From Bradyrhizobium sp. Ghvi (GTDB lineage: Bacteria > Pseudomonadota > Alphaproteobacteria > Rhizobiales > Xanthobacteraceae): a stretch of DNA of 64,000 nt. Shown piece by piece: positions 1 through 7,937 of the stretch. How positions within the stretch are numbered: the first letter of the stretch is position 1; the number at the start of each line of letters is the position of its first letter. The DNA lies in contig NZ_FOVU01000016.1 of the NCBI RefSeq assembly GCF_900115265.1, positions 37,550 to 101,549 of the forward strand, read 5' to 3'. A program made the translations under genes and the position numbers. Below the pieces are notes generated by a model. It did not search any database and was not told where the DNA came from. It worked only from the letters and a program-made list of their open reading frames with translations.

Positions 1-1070
1 TTCAACCACGGCTCGTACTGGTCCTTCTCCAGCATGTATTGCAGGAAGGCCTTTGCGGCATTGGGGTACTGGCTGTGCTTGAACACCATGGCGTTCAGCG
101 TCAGGCCCGCCATCGGCGAGATCTTCGCCACGCCCTTTGGAAGGAATTGATGCTCGGTGTCGTCGGCGATCGCCTTGGTCGCCGGATCGTTCTTCAGCGC
201 GAAATAGAGCGAGACGCCGTTGGCGGTCAGCGAAATCTCCTGTGCGGCATAGGCGCGGTTGTTGCTGACGTCATTCCAGGACGTCGTGCCGGCGATGAAG
301 GTCGGGTAGAGCTGCTTGACCCAGTTTAGCGCGGCGATCGTCTCCTTGCTGTTGATGGTGACATTGCCCTCTTCGTCCAGCAGGGCTGCGTTGTGTGACC
401 ACAGCGCCCAGTTGGCAAATCCGTTGCCGTCGCCTTTGGCGTTGCCGAGCGCGAAGCCCGCGGGCTTGCCGGCCTTTTGCAGCTTCTGGCAGAGGTCGAG
501 AATGCCGGCGTGGTCCTCGGGCACCTTGTCGAAGCCGACCGACTGCAGGATCGATTTGCGGTAGACCAGCGGCCCGCCTGAGGCGCCGAACGGCAGGCCG
601 ATCCAGGTGTCGCTCTTGTTCTTCTTGCCGTAGCGCTGTGCCAGCGGCAGCCAGCCGCCATAGCGCTTGCCGACATAGTCGGCGACGTCAGTCAGTTCGA
701 TCAGCTTGTCGATATAAATGTGCGGTGCGTCCGAGAAGCCGATGATGATGTCGGGGCCTGCGCCGGAATTGGCGGTGACCGCGGTCTGCTGGCTGATGTC
801 CTCCCAGCCGACGAAATCGACCTTGACCTCGACGCCGGTCTCCTTGGTGAATTTGGCTGCATTGGCGCGGAACACGTCCTCGTCGGCCTGGACGAAGCGC
901 ACCGGCCGCAGCATGCGCAAGCTTGCGCCCTTCTCGATCGGCAGTTTCGGTGCGGGCACGTCCGCGGCCTTGATCGCGGATTGAGCGTGCGCTGCAACAC
1001 CCGTGGCAGCGACCGTTGCAGCTGACAGACCCAGCGCCAAGGCATCACGACGTGTGATGTCGTTCCTCAT
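1..1070 (-). CDS. ABC transporter extracellular substrate-binding protein (family 1, sugar type), C-terminus cut by window edge
   Basis: Periplasmic binding protein that would deliver a solute, probably a sugar or polyol, to an ABC importer. The frame opens with ATG at 1070 and stays open to base 1, giving about 356 residues. The N-terminus MRNDITRRDALALG followed by an Ala-rich stretch ending AHAQ reads as a Tat-type signal (twin Arg at 7-8). Downstream motifs such as GAGPDIIIGFSDAPH, WIGLPFGASGGPLVYRKS and GFALGNAKGDGNGFANW are typical of solute-binding protein family 1. The permease and ATPase genes are expected to the left of the window. The D-2-hydroxyacid dehydrogenase gene lies 90 bp upstream on the same strand and may share the operon. 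The substrate cannot be read from the sequence. Confidence 0.88.
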   Translation of the reverse strand, partial: MRNDITRRDALALGLSAATVAATGVAAHAQSAIKAADVPAPKLPIEKGASLRMLRPVRFVQADEDVFRANAAKFTKETGVEVKVDFVGWEDISQQTAVTANSGAGPDIIIGFSDAPHIYIDKLIELTDVADYVGKRYGGWLPLAQRYGKKNKSDTWIGLPFGASGGPLVYRKSILQSVGFDKVPEDHAGILDLCQKLQKAGKPAGFALGNAKGDGNGFANWALWSHNAALLDEEGNVTINSKETIAALNWVKQLYPTFIAGTTSWNDVSNNRAYAAQEISLTANGVSLYFALKNDPATKAIADDTEHQFLPKGVAKISPMAGLTLNAMVFKHSQYPNAAKAFLQYMLEKDQYEPWL

Positions 1071-1160
1071 TAGTTCCTCCCTATGTTGTCTCCCTTCCCG
1101 GCGTTGATCGCCGGTGAAGGGCCGTTCGGTTTCCCTGCGCGGTTGCCGCGCGGGACCGCC

Positions 1161-2204
1161 TTAGCTGTTCGGACCGCGGTCCATGCCGACCGGCTGCCAG
1201 CGGCGGAGCGCGGTGTCTTGCAGCACCGACGGGTTGACGCAGCTTACCGGCCACATGCCCTGAAGCACCAGTGACAATTCGTAGCCCACCCGGCGCTTGC
1301 GCGCCTCGTCGAACCGTGCCGAGGCCGAGGCGACGTGGGCGGTCAGGGTCACGTTCTCCATGCTCAGAATCGGGTTGTTGTGCGAAGGCGGCTCCTTCTC
1401 CAGCACGTCGAGCGCGGCATGCGCGATCCAGCCCTCCTGGAGCGCCTTGATCAGGCCTTCCTCGTCCACAGTGGCGCCGCGTCCCGTGTTGATGAAGATC
1501 GAACCCTTCTTCATCTGCCGAAAATGCTTCTCGGTCAGCATGTGATGCACTTCGGGCCGCGCGGGCGCGTGCATCGAGACGAAGTCGGATTGCGACAGCA
1601 CCTCGTTCAGCGTCGCCGGGATTACGCCGTGGTCCCACATCAGTGTTTCCTGGATGAAGGGATCATAGGCCATCATGCGCAGGCCAAACGGTGCTGCACG
1701 CTTCGCAACCGCGCGCGCGACGCGGCCGAACGAAATGAATCCGAGCGTCTGGCCCATCAGCCGCGGGATCTTGAGCAGCGCCGGCCGGCCCTCGGCCCAG
1801 CGCCCGGTGCGCACCATCCTGTCCTGCTCGACCAGGCGGCGGAAGCCCGACAGCAGCAGCATCATGGCGTGGTCGGCGACTTCCTCGATGAAGGTGTCGG
1901 GGATGTTGGTCACGGGAATGCCGCGCGCGGTCGCAGCCTTGACGTCGACGCTGTCGACGCCGACCGAGCCGAGCGTGATGACCTTGCAGTTCTCAAGCGC
2001 GTCGATGATGGTCTTGGTGATCGGGATGCCTTTGGCGTAGATCGCATCGGCGTGCTTCGCGGCGGCGATGAACTCGGCCTCGTTGGCCGGCGCCTCGACG
2101 ATCTCGGCATCGATCGGATCGAGCGCCTCGCGCTCGTAGGAATAGTCGCTGCCGGCGACCGTGAAGCTTGCGCCCTTCGGCGTCACCACCTTGTATTTCG
2201 GCAT
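1161..2204 (-). CDS. D-2-hydroxyacid dehydrogenase (NAD-dependent, phosphoglycerate dehydrogenase-like)
   Basis: 347 residues, the usual length for the D-isomer-specific 2-hydroxyacid dehydrogenase family, which interconverts 2-oxoacids and D-2-hydroxyacids in the cytoplasm. The catalytic triad can be placed: Arg in NTGRGATVDEEGL, Glu in DVLEKEPP and His in LTAHVAS. The Rossmann loop is unusual: where the family has GxGxxG (LGIIGFGRIG) this protein reads LGFISFGRVA, so the first and third glycines are Ser and Ala. The ATG at 2204 is preceded by GGGAGCAGGAA, a good ribosome binding site. It lies just upstream of, and on the same strand as, the sugar-type binding protein gene, suggesting a role in catabolism of the imported compound; that link is inference. 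Confidence 0.9.
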   Translation of the reverse strand: MPKYKVVTPKGASFTVAGSDYSYEREALDPIDAEIVEAPANEAEFIAAAKHADAIYAKGIPITKTIIDALENCKVITLGSVGVDSVDVKAATARGIPVTNIPDTFIEEVADHAMMLLLSGFRRLVEQDRMVRTGRWAEGRPALLKIPRLMGQTLGFISFGRVARAVAKRAAPFGLRMMAYDPFIQETLMWDHGVIPATLNEVLSQSDFVSMHAPARPEVHHMLTEKHFRQMKKGSIFINTGRGATVDEEGLIKALQEGWIAHAALDVLEKEPPSHNNPILSMENVTLTAHVASASARFDEARKRRVGYELSLVLQGMWPVSCVNPSVLQDTALRRWQPVGMDRGPNS

Positions 2205-2464
2205 TTCCTGCTCCCGATTTGGTTTGTCGGTTCTTGTTGCGGGCCCGGCCTTCTGGACGGGCCTTTGCGTCTTTTACGCGAAATCGACGCGACCGCGTAC
2301 AATTCCCGGTTGCCGCAACGGCGATTATTTACCGTTTTTCCCGGCAGCGTACGGGCTTCTACGAGGCTGTGTAAGGAACTTGCTAAGGGATATCCGACTA
2401 AAGTTGATTCAACTTCGATCGATTCAGTCGCGTGCCCGCATCCCTTTTTCTCCGGAGCCATCTC

Positions 2465-4150
2465 GTGAAGTTGAGCAATCTGAAGATCGCCCCCAAGCTT
2501 GGCATCCTTGTCGGCGTCACCTTGTTCGGCCTGTGCATCTCCGGAGTCCTGGCCGGTTACGTGATGAAGCGCGAGATGGTGAACGCGCGCATCGATCAGA
2601 CCAAGGCGATCGTCGAGCTGGCCCGCAACATGGCGCTCGCCTTGAAGAAGAAGGTCGATGCCGGCGAGATGACCAAGGACGCGGCGATGGCCGAGTTTCG
2701 CCTGCTCGGCAACGCCATGACATACGACAAGGGGGCGGGATATCTGTTCGGCACCTCGTATGACGGCATCACCCAGCTTGCGCCGGACCCGAAGCAGGTC
2801 GGCCAGAACCGCATGAACACTCTCACTAACGGCCGCAACCTCTCCAAGGAATGGATGGATGGTGTAAAGGCCAACGGCGAGATGCTGTTGTTCTACGAAT
2901 ATATGAAGCCCGGCCAGGAAACGCCGATCCGCAAGATCGGCTATGCCGTGGCCGTTCCTGGCTTCGACATGTATCTCGGCACCGGCGGCTATCTCGAGGA
3001 CATCGACACCAAGATGGTTCCGGTCTATTGGCTGCTCGGCTTTGCGATGCTCGGCATCGTCATCATTGCCGGCAGTGTCGCCTGGATGCTCGGTCGCAGC
3101 ATCAGCCGGCCGCTGGGGCTGCTTGGTGGCCGTATGAAGGATCTCGCTGACGGCAAGCTCGACGGCGACATCCCCGGCGTCGGCCGTGGCGACGAGGTCG
3201 GTGCGATGGCGGCGACCGTACAGATCTTCAAGGACAACGCGGTCCGCATCCGCGACCTCGAGCAGACCGAAGCTGCGGCGAAGGAGCGCGCCGCAGCGGA
3301 ACGTCGCCGCGCGATGGAAGATATTGCCAACGATTTCGAACGCAGCGTCAACGGCATCGTCCGCTCGGTCTCCACGGCCGCCGCCGGCATGCAAACCACG
3401 GCGCAGTCGATGACGGCCACCGCCAGCGACGCCTCGTCGCGCGCGGCAACTGTTGGTGCTGCCTCGCAGAAGGCGTCCGGCAATGTCGGCACGGTTGCAG
3501 CCGCCGCGGAAGAGCTTTCGAGCTCGGTTGCGGAAATCTCCCGCCAGGTGACGCGCTCGACGGAAGTGGCGAGCCGCGCCGTCAGCGACGCCGAGCGTAC
3601 CAACGCCACGGTGCAGGAGCTCTCGACCGGCGCCGAGAAGATCGGCGAGGTGGTCAAGCTGATTCATTCGATCGCGGCGCAGACCAATCTGCTTGCGCTC
3701 AACGCCACCATCGAGGCGGCGCGTGCCGGTGAATCCGGCCGCGGCTTCGCCGTCGTCGCCTCCGAGGTCAAGGCGCTGGCCAACCAGACCGCCAAGGCGA
3801 CCGAGGAAATCTCCGCGCAAGTCGCAGCGATGCAGACCTCGACCAGCGACGCGGTCGCTGCGATCGGCGGCATCACCCAGACCATCGCCGAGATGAGCGA
3901 GATCACCGCCGGCATTTCCGCCTCGATCGAGCAGCAGGGCGAAGCGACGCGCGAGATCGCCCGCAACATCCAGTCGGTCGCGACCGGCTCGAGCGAGATC
4001 AATGCCCATATCGGCAGCGTCGCCTCGGCCGCGGAAGCGACCGGCACCGCCGCCGGCGACGTGCTGACCAATGCCCGCGAGCTGGACCACCAGTCCGGCG
4101 CGCTGCGCAGCGCGGTGGACGGCTTCCTCGCCAAGGTGCGCGCGGCCTAA
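2465..4150 (+). CDS. Methyl-accepting chemotaxis protein with sCache sensor domain
   Basis: About 561 residues from the GTG at 2465 (VKLSNLKIAPKLG), preferred over the upstream ATG at 2432 because the mature-looking N-terminus starts here. Order: TM helix about 10-32, periplasmic single-Cache-type domain (GYLFGTSYDG, PIRKIGYAVAVPGFDMYLGTGGYLED), second TM about 190-212, HAMP segment beginning SISRPLG, then a methyl-accepting coiled coil with the conserved hairpin tip around NLLALNATIEAARAGESGRGFAVVA. It would sense a small ligand in the periplasm and control CheA. No CheR/CheB-tethering pentapeptide is seen at the C-terminus. It is divergently transcribed from the dehydrogenase gene; no che genes are adjacent. 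Confidence 0.93.
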   Translation: MKLSNLKIAPKLGILVGVTLFGLCISGVLAGYVMKREMVNARIDQTKAIVELARNMALALKKKVDAGEMTKDAAMAEFRLLGNAMTYDKGAGYLFGTSYDGITQLAPDPKQVGQNRMNTLTNGRNLSKEWMDGVKANGEMLLFYEYMKPGQETPIRKIGYAVAVPGFDMYLGTGGYLEDIDTKMVPVYWLLGFAMLGIVIIAGSVAWMLGRSISRPLGLLGGRMKDLADGKLDGDIPGVGRGDEVGAMAATVQIFKDNAVRIRDLEQTEAAAKERAAAERRRAMEDIANDFERSVNGIVRSVSTAAAGMQTTAQSMTATASDASSRAATVGAASQKASGNVGTVAAAAEELSSSVAEISRQVTRSTEVASRAVSDAERTNATVQELSTGAEKIGEVVKLIHSIAAQTNLLALNATIEAARAGESGRGFAVVASEVKALANQTAKATEEISAQVAAMQTSTSDAVAAIGGITQTIAEMSEITAGISASIEQQGEATREIARNIQSVATGSSEINAHIGSVASAAEATGTAAGDVLTNARELDHQSGALRSAVDGFLAKVRAA

Positions 4151-4171
4151 ATTCTTGCACTGAATTCGTAG

Positions 4172-4251
4172 GGTGGGTTAGCGCAGCGTAACCCACCACT
4201 TCTGTCGCCGCGGAGATTAAAGAGGTGGGTTACGCCTTCGGCTAACCCACC
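4172..4251. repeat. Pair of mutually inverted hairpins (GGTGGGTTA / TAACCCACC) after the chemoreceptor gene
   Basis: Two stem-loops lie between the convergent chemoreceptor and TctC genes. The first has arms at 4172-4180 and 4189-4197, the second at 4224-4232 and 4243-4251; both use the same 9-bp arms GGTGGGTTA/TAACCCACC with different loops. Neither is followed by a clear T run, so they look more like an intergenic palindromic repeat than a textbook terminator, although they could end both transcripts. Confidence 0.7.
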
Positions 4252-4282
4252 TTACAGCTTTTGTGTCCCGGCTCACGCGCTC

Positions 4283-5260
4283 CTACTGCTTCTCGATCCC
4301 CGCGTCCCTGATCAGCCTCTCCCACAGCACCAGCTGCTCATTCACGAACGTGCCGAGCTCCTCGGGCGTGCCGGAAAACGCGTCCATGCCGAGTGTTGCG
4401 AGCTGGGTCTTGATCTCCGGCTTCTCGACGATCTTGCGGATCTCGGCGTTGAGCCGGGTCACGATCTCCTTCGGCAGGCCGGCGGGGCCGAAATAGCCCT
4501 GCCATGACGAGATATCGAAGTCAGGCACGCCCGCCTCCTGCATCGAAGGAAGACTGGGCACCAGCGGCGAGCGGTCCTTGGTCGTGACGGCGAGCGCCCG
4601 CAATGCGTTGCCCTGGACATGAGGCAGGCCGGTCAGGATGTCGACGAACATCATCGAGACCCGCCCGCCCATGACGTCGTTGAGAGCGGGCGGCGAGCTC
4701 TTGTAGGGCACGTGCAACAGGTCGAGCCCGGCATTGTGCGCGAAGGTCGCGCCCGACACGATCGCCGAAGACGAGCCCGAGGCATAGCTCAGCTTGCCCG
4801 GATTGGCCTTGCCGTAGGCGACGAGCTCGGCGACGGTCTTGGCGGGCACGTCCGGATTGACGACCAGCATGAAGGGCAAATCGCCGGTCCGCGCGATCGG
4901 GGTGAAATCCTTCACCGGATCGTAAGTGAGGCTCTTGAGCAGATAGGGATTGGCCGAATGGGTCGTATTGGTCGTCACCAGCAGCGTGTAGCCGTCCGGG
5001 GCGGCCTTCGCGACGTAGGTCGCCGCGATCATTCCATTTGCGCCGGCCTTGTTCTCGATCACGATACCGACGCCCAGCGCCTGCGACAGGTGCTGCGAGA
5101 TCAACCGCGTCGTGGTGTCGGTGCCGCTCCCGGCCGCAAAGGGAAGCACCAGCGTAATGTTGCGGCTCGGCCAGGAATCGGCCTGCGCGGTGGATGCGGC
5201 GGCAAGACACAGCACAGCGGCGCCGACGGTGCGCAGCGCGCGCACAAGTGATGACAGCAT
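4283..5260 (-). CDS. Tripartite tricarboxylate transporter substrate-binding protein (TctC/Bug family)
   Basis: 325 residues, the normal length for Bug-type binding proteins that capture carboxylates and similar compounds in the periplasm. A Sec signal peptide is visible at residues 1-27 (LRTVGAAVLCLAAASTAQA). Family motifs follow: WPSRNITLVLPFAAGSGTDTTTRL, then NKAGANGMIAATYVAKAAPDGYTLL. No TctA/TctB membrane genes are adjacent, which is common for Bug proteins in these bacteria. The ligand cannot be assigned. Confidence 0.92.
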   Translation of the reverse strand: MLSSLVRALRTVGAAVLCLAAASTAQADSWPSRNITLVLPFAAGSGTDTTTRLISQHLSQALGVGIVIENKAGANGMIAATYVAKAAPDGYTLLVTTNTTHSANPYLLKSLTYDPVKDFTPIARTGDLPFMLVVNPDVPAKTVAELVAYGKANPGKLSYASGSSSAIVSGATFAHNAGLDLLHVPYKSSPPALNDVMGGRVSMMFVDILTGLPHVQGNALRALAVTTKDRSPLVPSLPSMQEAGVPDFDISSWQGYFGPAGLPKEIVTRLNAEIRKIVEKPEIKTQLATLGMDAFSGTPEELGTFVNEQLVLWERLIRDAGIEKQ

Positions 5261-5342
5261 GGTTGGACGTTCCCTTTTTTTTCGTTGGCGGGGAACCTAG
5301 CCGGTTCATATGAGAATCGAAAGGCGCGAGTTGTCGCTCGCT

Positions 5343-5398
5343 CTCGTGCCCCGGACGCAGCGCATCACTGCGTGCTGCGCTGCGCCCGGGACACGAGA
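5343..5398. repeat. Intergenic imperfect palindrome
   Basis: The arms CTCGTGCCCCGGACGCAGCG and its near-complement ending CCCGGGACACGAG face each other around a short centre. The arms resemble those at 19263-19385 (GTGTCCCGGAC ... GTCCGGGGCACGAG). I read it as one copy of a dispersed intergenic palindrome. Confidence 0.6.
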
Positions 5399-5422
5399 CT
5401 CACCTTCGTCCGCAACGCGGAA

Positions 5423-6358
5423 TTACTTCACCGCCGAGCCCTGGCGCGAGGCGATGACGACGCCGGCGAGCACCAGCGCGTAGCCGATCAAATGGAACGG
5501 CTGCAGTTGTTCACCAAGCAGCAGGATCGCCATCGCCGAGCCGAACACCGGCACCAGATGGAAGAACGGCGCCGCACGGTTCGGCCCGATCAACGCGACG
5601 CCGCGGTTGAAGAAGAGATAGGCCAGCGTCGAGGGGAAGACCAGGATGTAGCCGAGCGTCATCAGCGTCACGGCGTCGAATTGAATGACATTGCCGTGCA
5701 AGGTCTCCCAGACCGCCGTCGGCAGCAGCATCGTGGCGCCGCAGCAGGTCGTGAAGGACAGGAACGACAGCTGGTGGACCTTCGGCCGGCGCGGGATGAA
5801 GGCGGAGTAGAGGCCGAATGCCACCAGCGAGGAGGCGAACATGATGTCGCCCCTGTTGAACGAGATGCTGGCCAGCGCCGCGAGATCGCCGCGCAGGATG
5901 ATGATGAGCACGCCGACCAGCGAGATCGCGATCCCGGCAAGCTGCGCGGCGGTCAGCCGCACGCCGAACAGCACCAGCGACCATAGCGCCACGAACAGGG
6001 GACCTGCCGACTGGATCAGGAGCGCGTTCAGCGCCTCCGTATACTGCATCGCCCAGTACGAGATCGCGTTGTTGAAGGCAAAGCCGACCAGCGACAGAAA
6101 CAGCATCAAGGGCAGGCTCTTGCGCAACGCCGGCCAGTCACGCTTCAGATGCGGCCAGGAAAACGGCAGCAGGATCAGGAACACGCCGAACCAGCGGATG
6201 GTGGTGATCGTCAGCGGCGGCACGTGTGCGCCGACATGGCGCGCGAGCACGATGTTGCCGGCCCAGAAGAGCGAACTGAGGCTGAGCAGCAGATAAGGCT
6301 GGTTGTTGAGCCAACTGGCGGGATTCGTGGCCGGTGGCGCGGGCGAAGCGATCGTCAT
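5423..6358 (-). CDS. DMT superfamily transporter (EamA family), copy 1
   Basis: About 311 residues from the ATG at 6358 (MTIASPAPPATN); a GTG 42 bp upstream is possible. Ten hydrophobic segments in two EamA repeats are evident, with motifs such as NIVLARHVGAHVPPLTITTIRWFGVF and LAYLFFNRGVALIGPNRAA. Members export amino acids and metabolites or have unknown substrates. It is a clear paralogue of the EamA protein at 6850-7782 (shared LLLSLSSLFWAGN/LLLSITALCWAGN start and near-identical FNRG..LIG.NRAAPFFH region). The two copies sit on the same strand with one small gene between them on the other strand. Confidence 0.9.
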   Translation of the reverse strand: MTIASPAPPATNPASWLNNQPYLLLSLSSLFWAGNIVLARHVGAHVPPLTITTIRWFGVFLILLPFSWPHLKRDWPALRKSLPLMLFLSLVGFAFNNAISYWAMQYTEALNALLIQSAGPLFVALWSLVLFGVRLTAAQLAGIAISLVGVLIIILRGDLAALASISFNRGDIMFASSLVAFGLYSAFIPRRPKVHQLSFLSFTTCCGATMLLPTAVWETLHGNVIQFDAVTLMTLGYILVFPSTLAYLFFNRGVALIGPNRAAPFFHLVPVFGSAMAILLLGEQLQPFHLIGYALVLAGVVIASRQGSAVK

Positions 6359-6451
6359 GGGCGTCGGTTGCGACCTTGCGCTGGATTGCCGCCGCGACAC
6401 AAGTCACGCCGCCGCAATGCTACAATGCAGGTGCGACCAGAGGAGGTGCCA

Positions 6452-6853
6452 TTGGCGGTCAATATGTTGAACATTCAGGGGCTCGAGGCGCTCGATCGGC
6501 ATGCGCCGGTGGTGATGCTGAATCTGATGCGTTTCCACGCGCGCTCGCGTGACGGTGACGGCTCCGGCTGGGACGCCTATTTGCGCTACAGCGCGATCAC
6601 CGTGCCCATGATCAAGGCGCGCGGCGGCACCCTGCTGTGGACCGGCGAGGCCAAGGCCATCGCACTCGGCCCGCATGGCGGCAACAACTGGGATTTCGTC
6701 GCGCTGGTCTACTATCCCTCGGCCGCGGCGTTCCTCGACATGATGACGTCGGAGGCTTACGAGCGAGAGGCAGATCCGCATCGCCTCAACGGCTGTGCCG
6801 AGCATGTCATCATCGCGACGAGCGAGGCGTACAGCAAATTCAGGACGACCTAG
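6452..6853 (+). CDS. DUF1330-like small protein
   Basis: A 133-residue ferredoxin-like (dimeric alpha-beta barrel) protein of the DUF1330 type, with VVMLNLMRFHARS, DAYLRYSAITVPMIKARGGTLLWTGEA and LVYYPSAAAFLDMMTSEAYE. The TTG at 6452 is chosen as start because AGGAGG at 6441-6446 lies 5 nt before it; the in-frame ATG at 6425 lies upstream of that site. The function is unknown, but the fold is shared with small oxygenases and dehalogenase-like enzymes. It lies between two EamA transporter genes on the opposite strand, and its stop codon overlaps the stop of the second one in a CTAG palindrome (6850-6853). Confidence 0.82.
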   Translation: MAVNMLNIQGLEALDRHAPVVMLNLMRFHARSRDGDGSGWDAYLRYSAITVPMIKARGGTLLWTGEAKAIALGPHGGNNWDFVALVYYPSAAAFLDMMTSEAYEREADPHRLNGCAEHVIIATSEAYSKFRTT

Positions 6854-7782
6854 CTCGTCTGCTTCCTTGACGCCACGATCACGCCCGACAGCACCAGCGC
6901 GAAGCCGATGAAGTGGAAGACTTGCGGCAGCTCGCCGAGGAACACCATCGCCATGATCGAGCCGAACATCGGCGTGACGTGGAAGAACGGCGCGGCGCGG
7001 TTGGCGCCGATCAGCCGGACGCCGCGGTTGAAGCAGAGATAGGCGAGCGTCGAGGGGAACACCGAGACGTAGAACAAAGTGAGCAGGTTCGGCCCGTCCA
7101 GCTTCATGACGGGGCGGGCCGATATCTCCCATATCTCCAGCGGAATGAGGCAGGCCGCGCCGGCGCCGAAGGTGAAGGCGAGGAACGACAGGCCGTGGAT
7201 CGGCGGCCGCTTCAAGGTTAGCACCGAATAGAGCGCGAAGATGATCAGCGCGACGATGAAGATCAGGTCGCCCTTGTTGAAGGCGATGTTCGACAGCGTG
7301 GTGATATCGCCGTGCAGCAGGATGATCAGCACGCCGCACATCGACAGAGCTACGCCAAAGGCCTGCGCGGCGGTGAGGCGGATGCCGAGGATGACCAGCG
7401 ACCACAGCGCCACGATCAGGGGCGCGGCCGACTGCAGCAGCAGGGTGTTCAGCGCCTGGGTGTGCTCCAGCGCCCAATATTGCAGGGTATTGAAGGCGCC
7501 GATGCCGGTGATCGACAGCACGATCATCAGACCGAGCTTGTCACGGATCGCAGGCCAGTCCTCCGCGAGATGTTTCCAGGCGAACGGCAGCACCAGCAGG
7601 AAGGCGAAGAACCAGCGCAGGAACGAGAGCGTCACCGGCGGGATGTGGCCGGCGGCGAGCCGCCCGACGATTGCATTGCCGGCCCAGCACAGCGCGGTGA
7701 TGCTGAGCAGGAGATATGGCTGGTTGGCAATCCAGTGCTGGCCGGATGTTTCGGCGTTCGTGGTCTGGCCGGTGGCGGACAT
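6850..7782 (-). CDS. DMT superfamily transporter (EamA family), copy 2
   Basis: 310 residues, ten predicted membrane helices, two EamA repeats. The start ATG at 7782 (MSATGQTTNAETS) gives the expected short cytoplasmic lead before LLLSITALCWAGNAIVGRL. It ends ...VIVASRKQTS. It shares the order and most motifs with the 5423-6358 protein, so the pair probably arose by duplication with later insertion of, or duplication around, the DUF1330-like gene. Substrate unknown. Confidence 0.9.
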   Translation of the reverse strand: MSATGQTTNAETSGQHWIANQPYLLLSITALCWAGNAIVGRLAAGHIPPVTLSFLRWFFAFLLVLPFAWKHLAEDWPAIRDKLGLMIVLSITGIGAFNTLQYWALEHTQALNTLLLQSAAPLIVALWSLVILGIRLTAAQAFGVALSMCGVLIILLHGDITTLSNIAFNKGDLIFIVALIIFALYSVLTLKRPPIHGLSFLAFTFGAGAACLIPLEIWEISARPVMKLDGPNLLTLFYVSVFPSTLAYLCFNRGVRLIGANRAAPFFHVTPMFGSIMAMVFLGELPQVFHFIGFALVLSGVIVASRKQTS

Positions 7783-7937
7783 TGTGATTGTTGTGGCCCC
7801 GCGTCATGCGCCGAGCCTTCGGCCCGGCGGATGTTCGGGCCGTCCCATGGCCCGGCAGGATCCAAAGACACGGAAATCGGCCTGATATCAATGGGGCGGG
7901 GCGCATCGCCTCCATGCGTTGGGCGAGCCGGGGAACT

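Noticed and set aside
2183..4090. 635-codon frame on the minus strand opposite the chemoreceptor gene
   Set aside because: Shadow of a GC-rich gene: Arg/Gly/Ala/His-rich, no domains, while the plus strand encodes a complete chemoreceptor.
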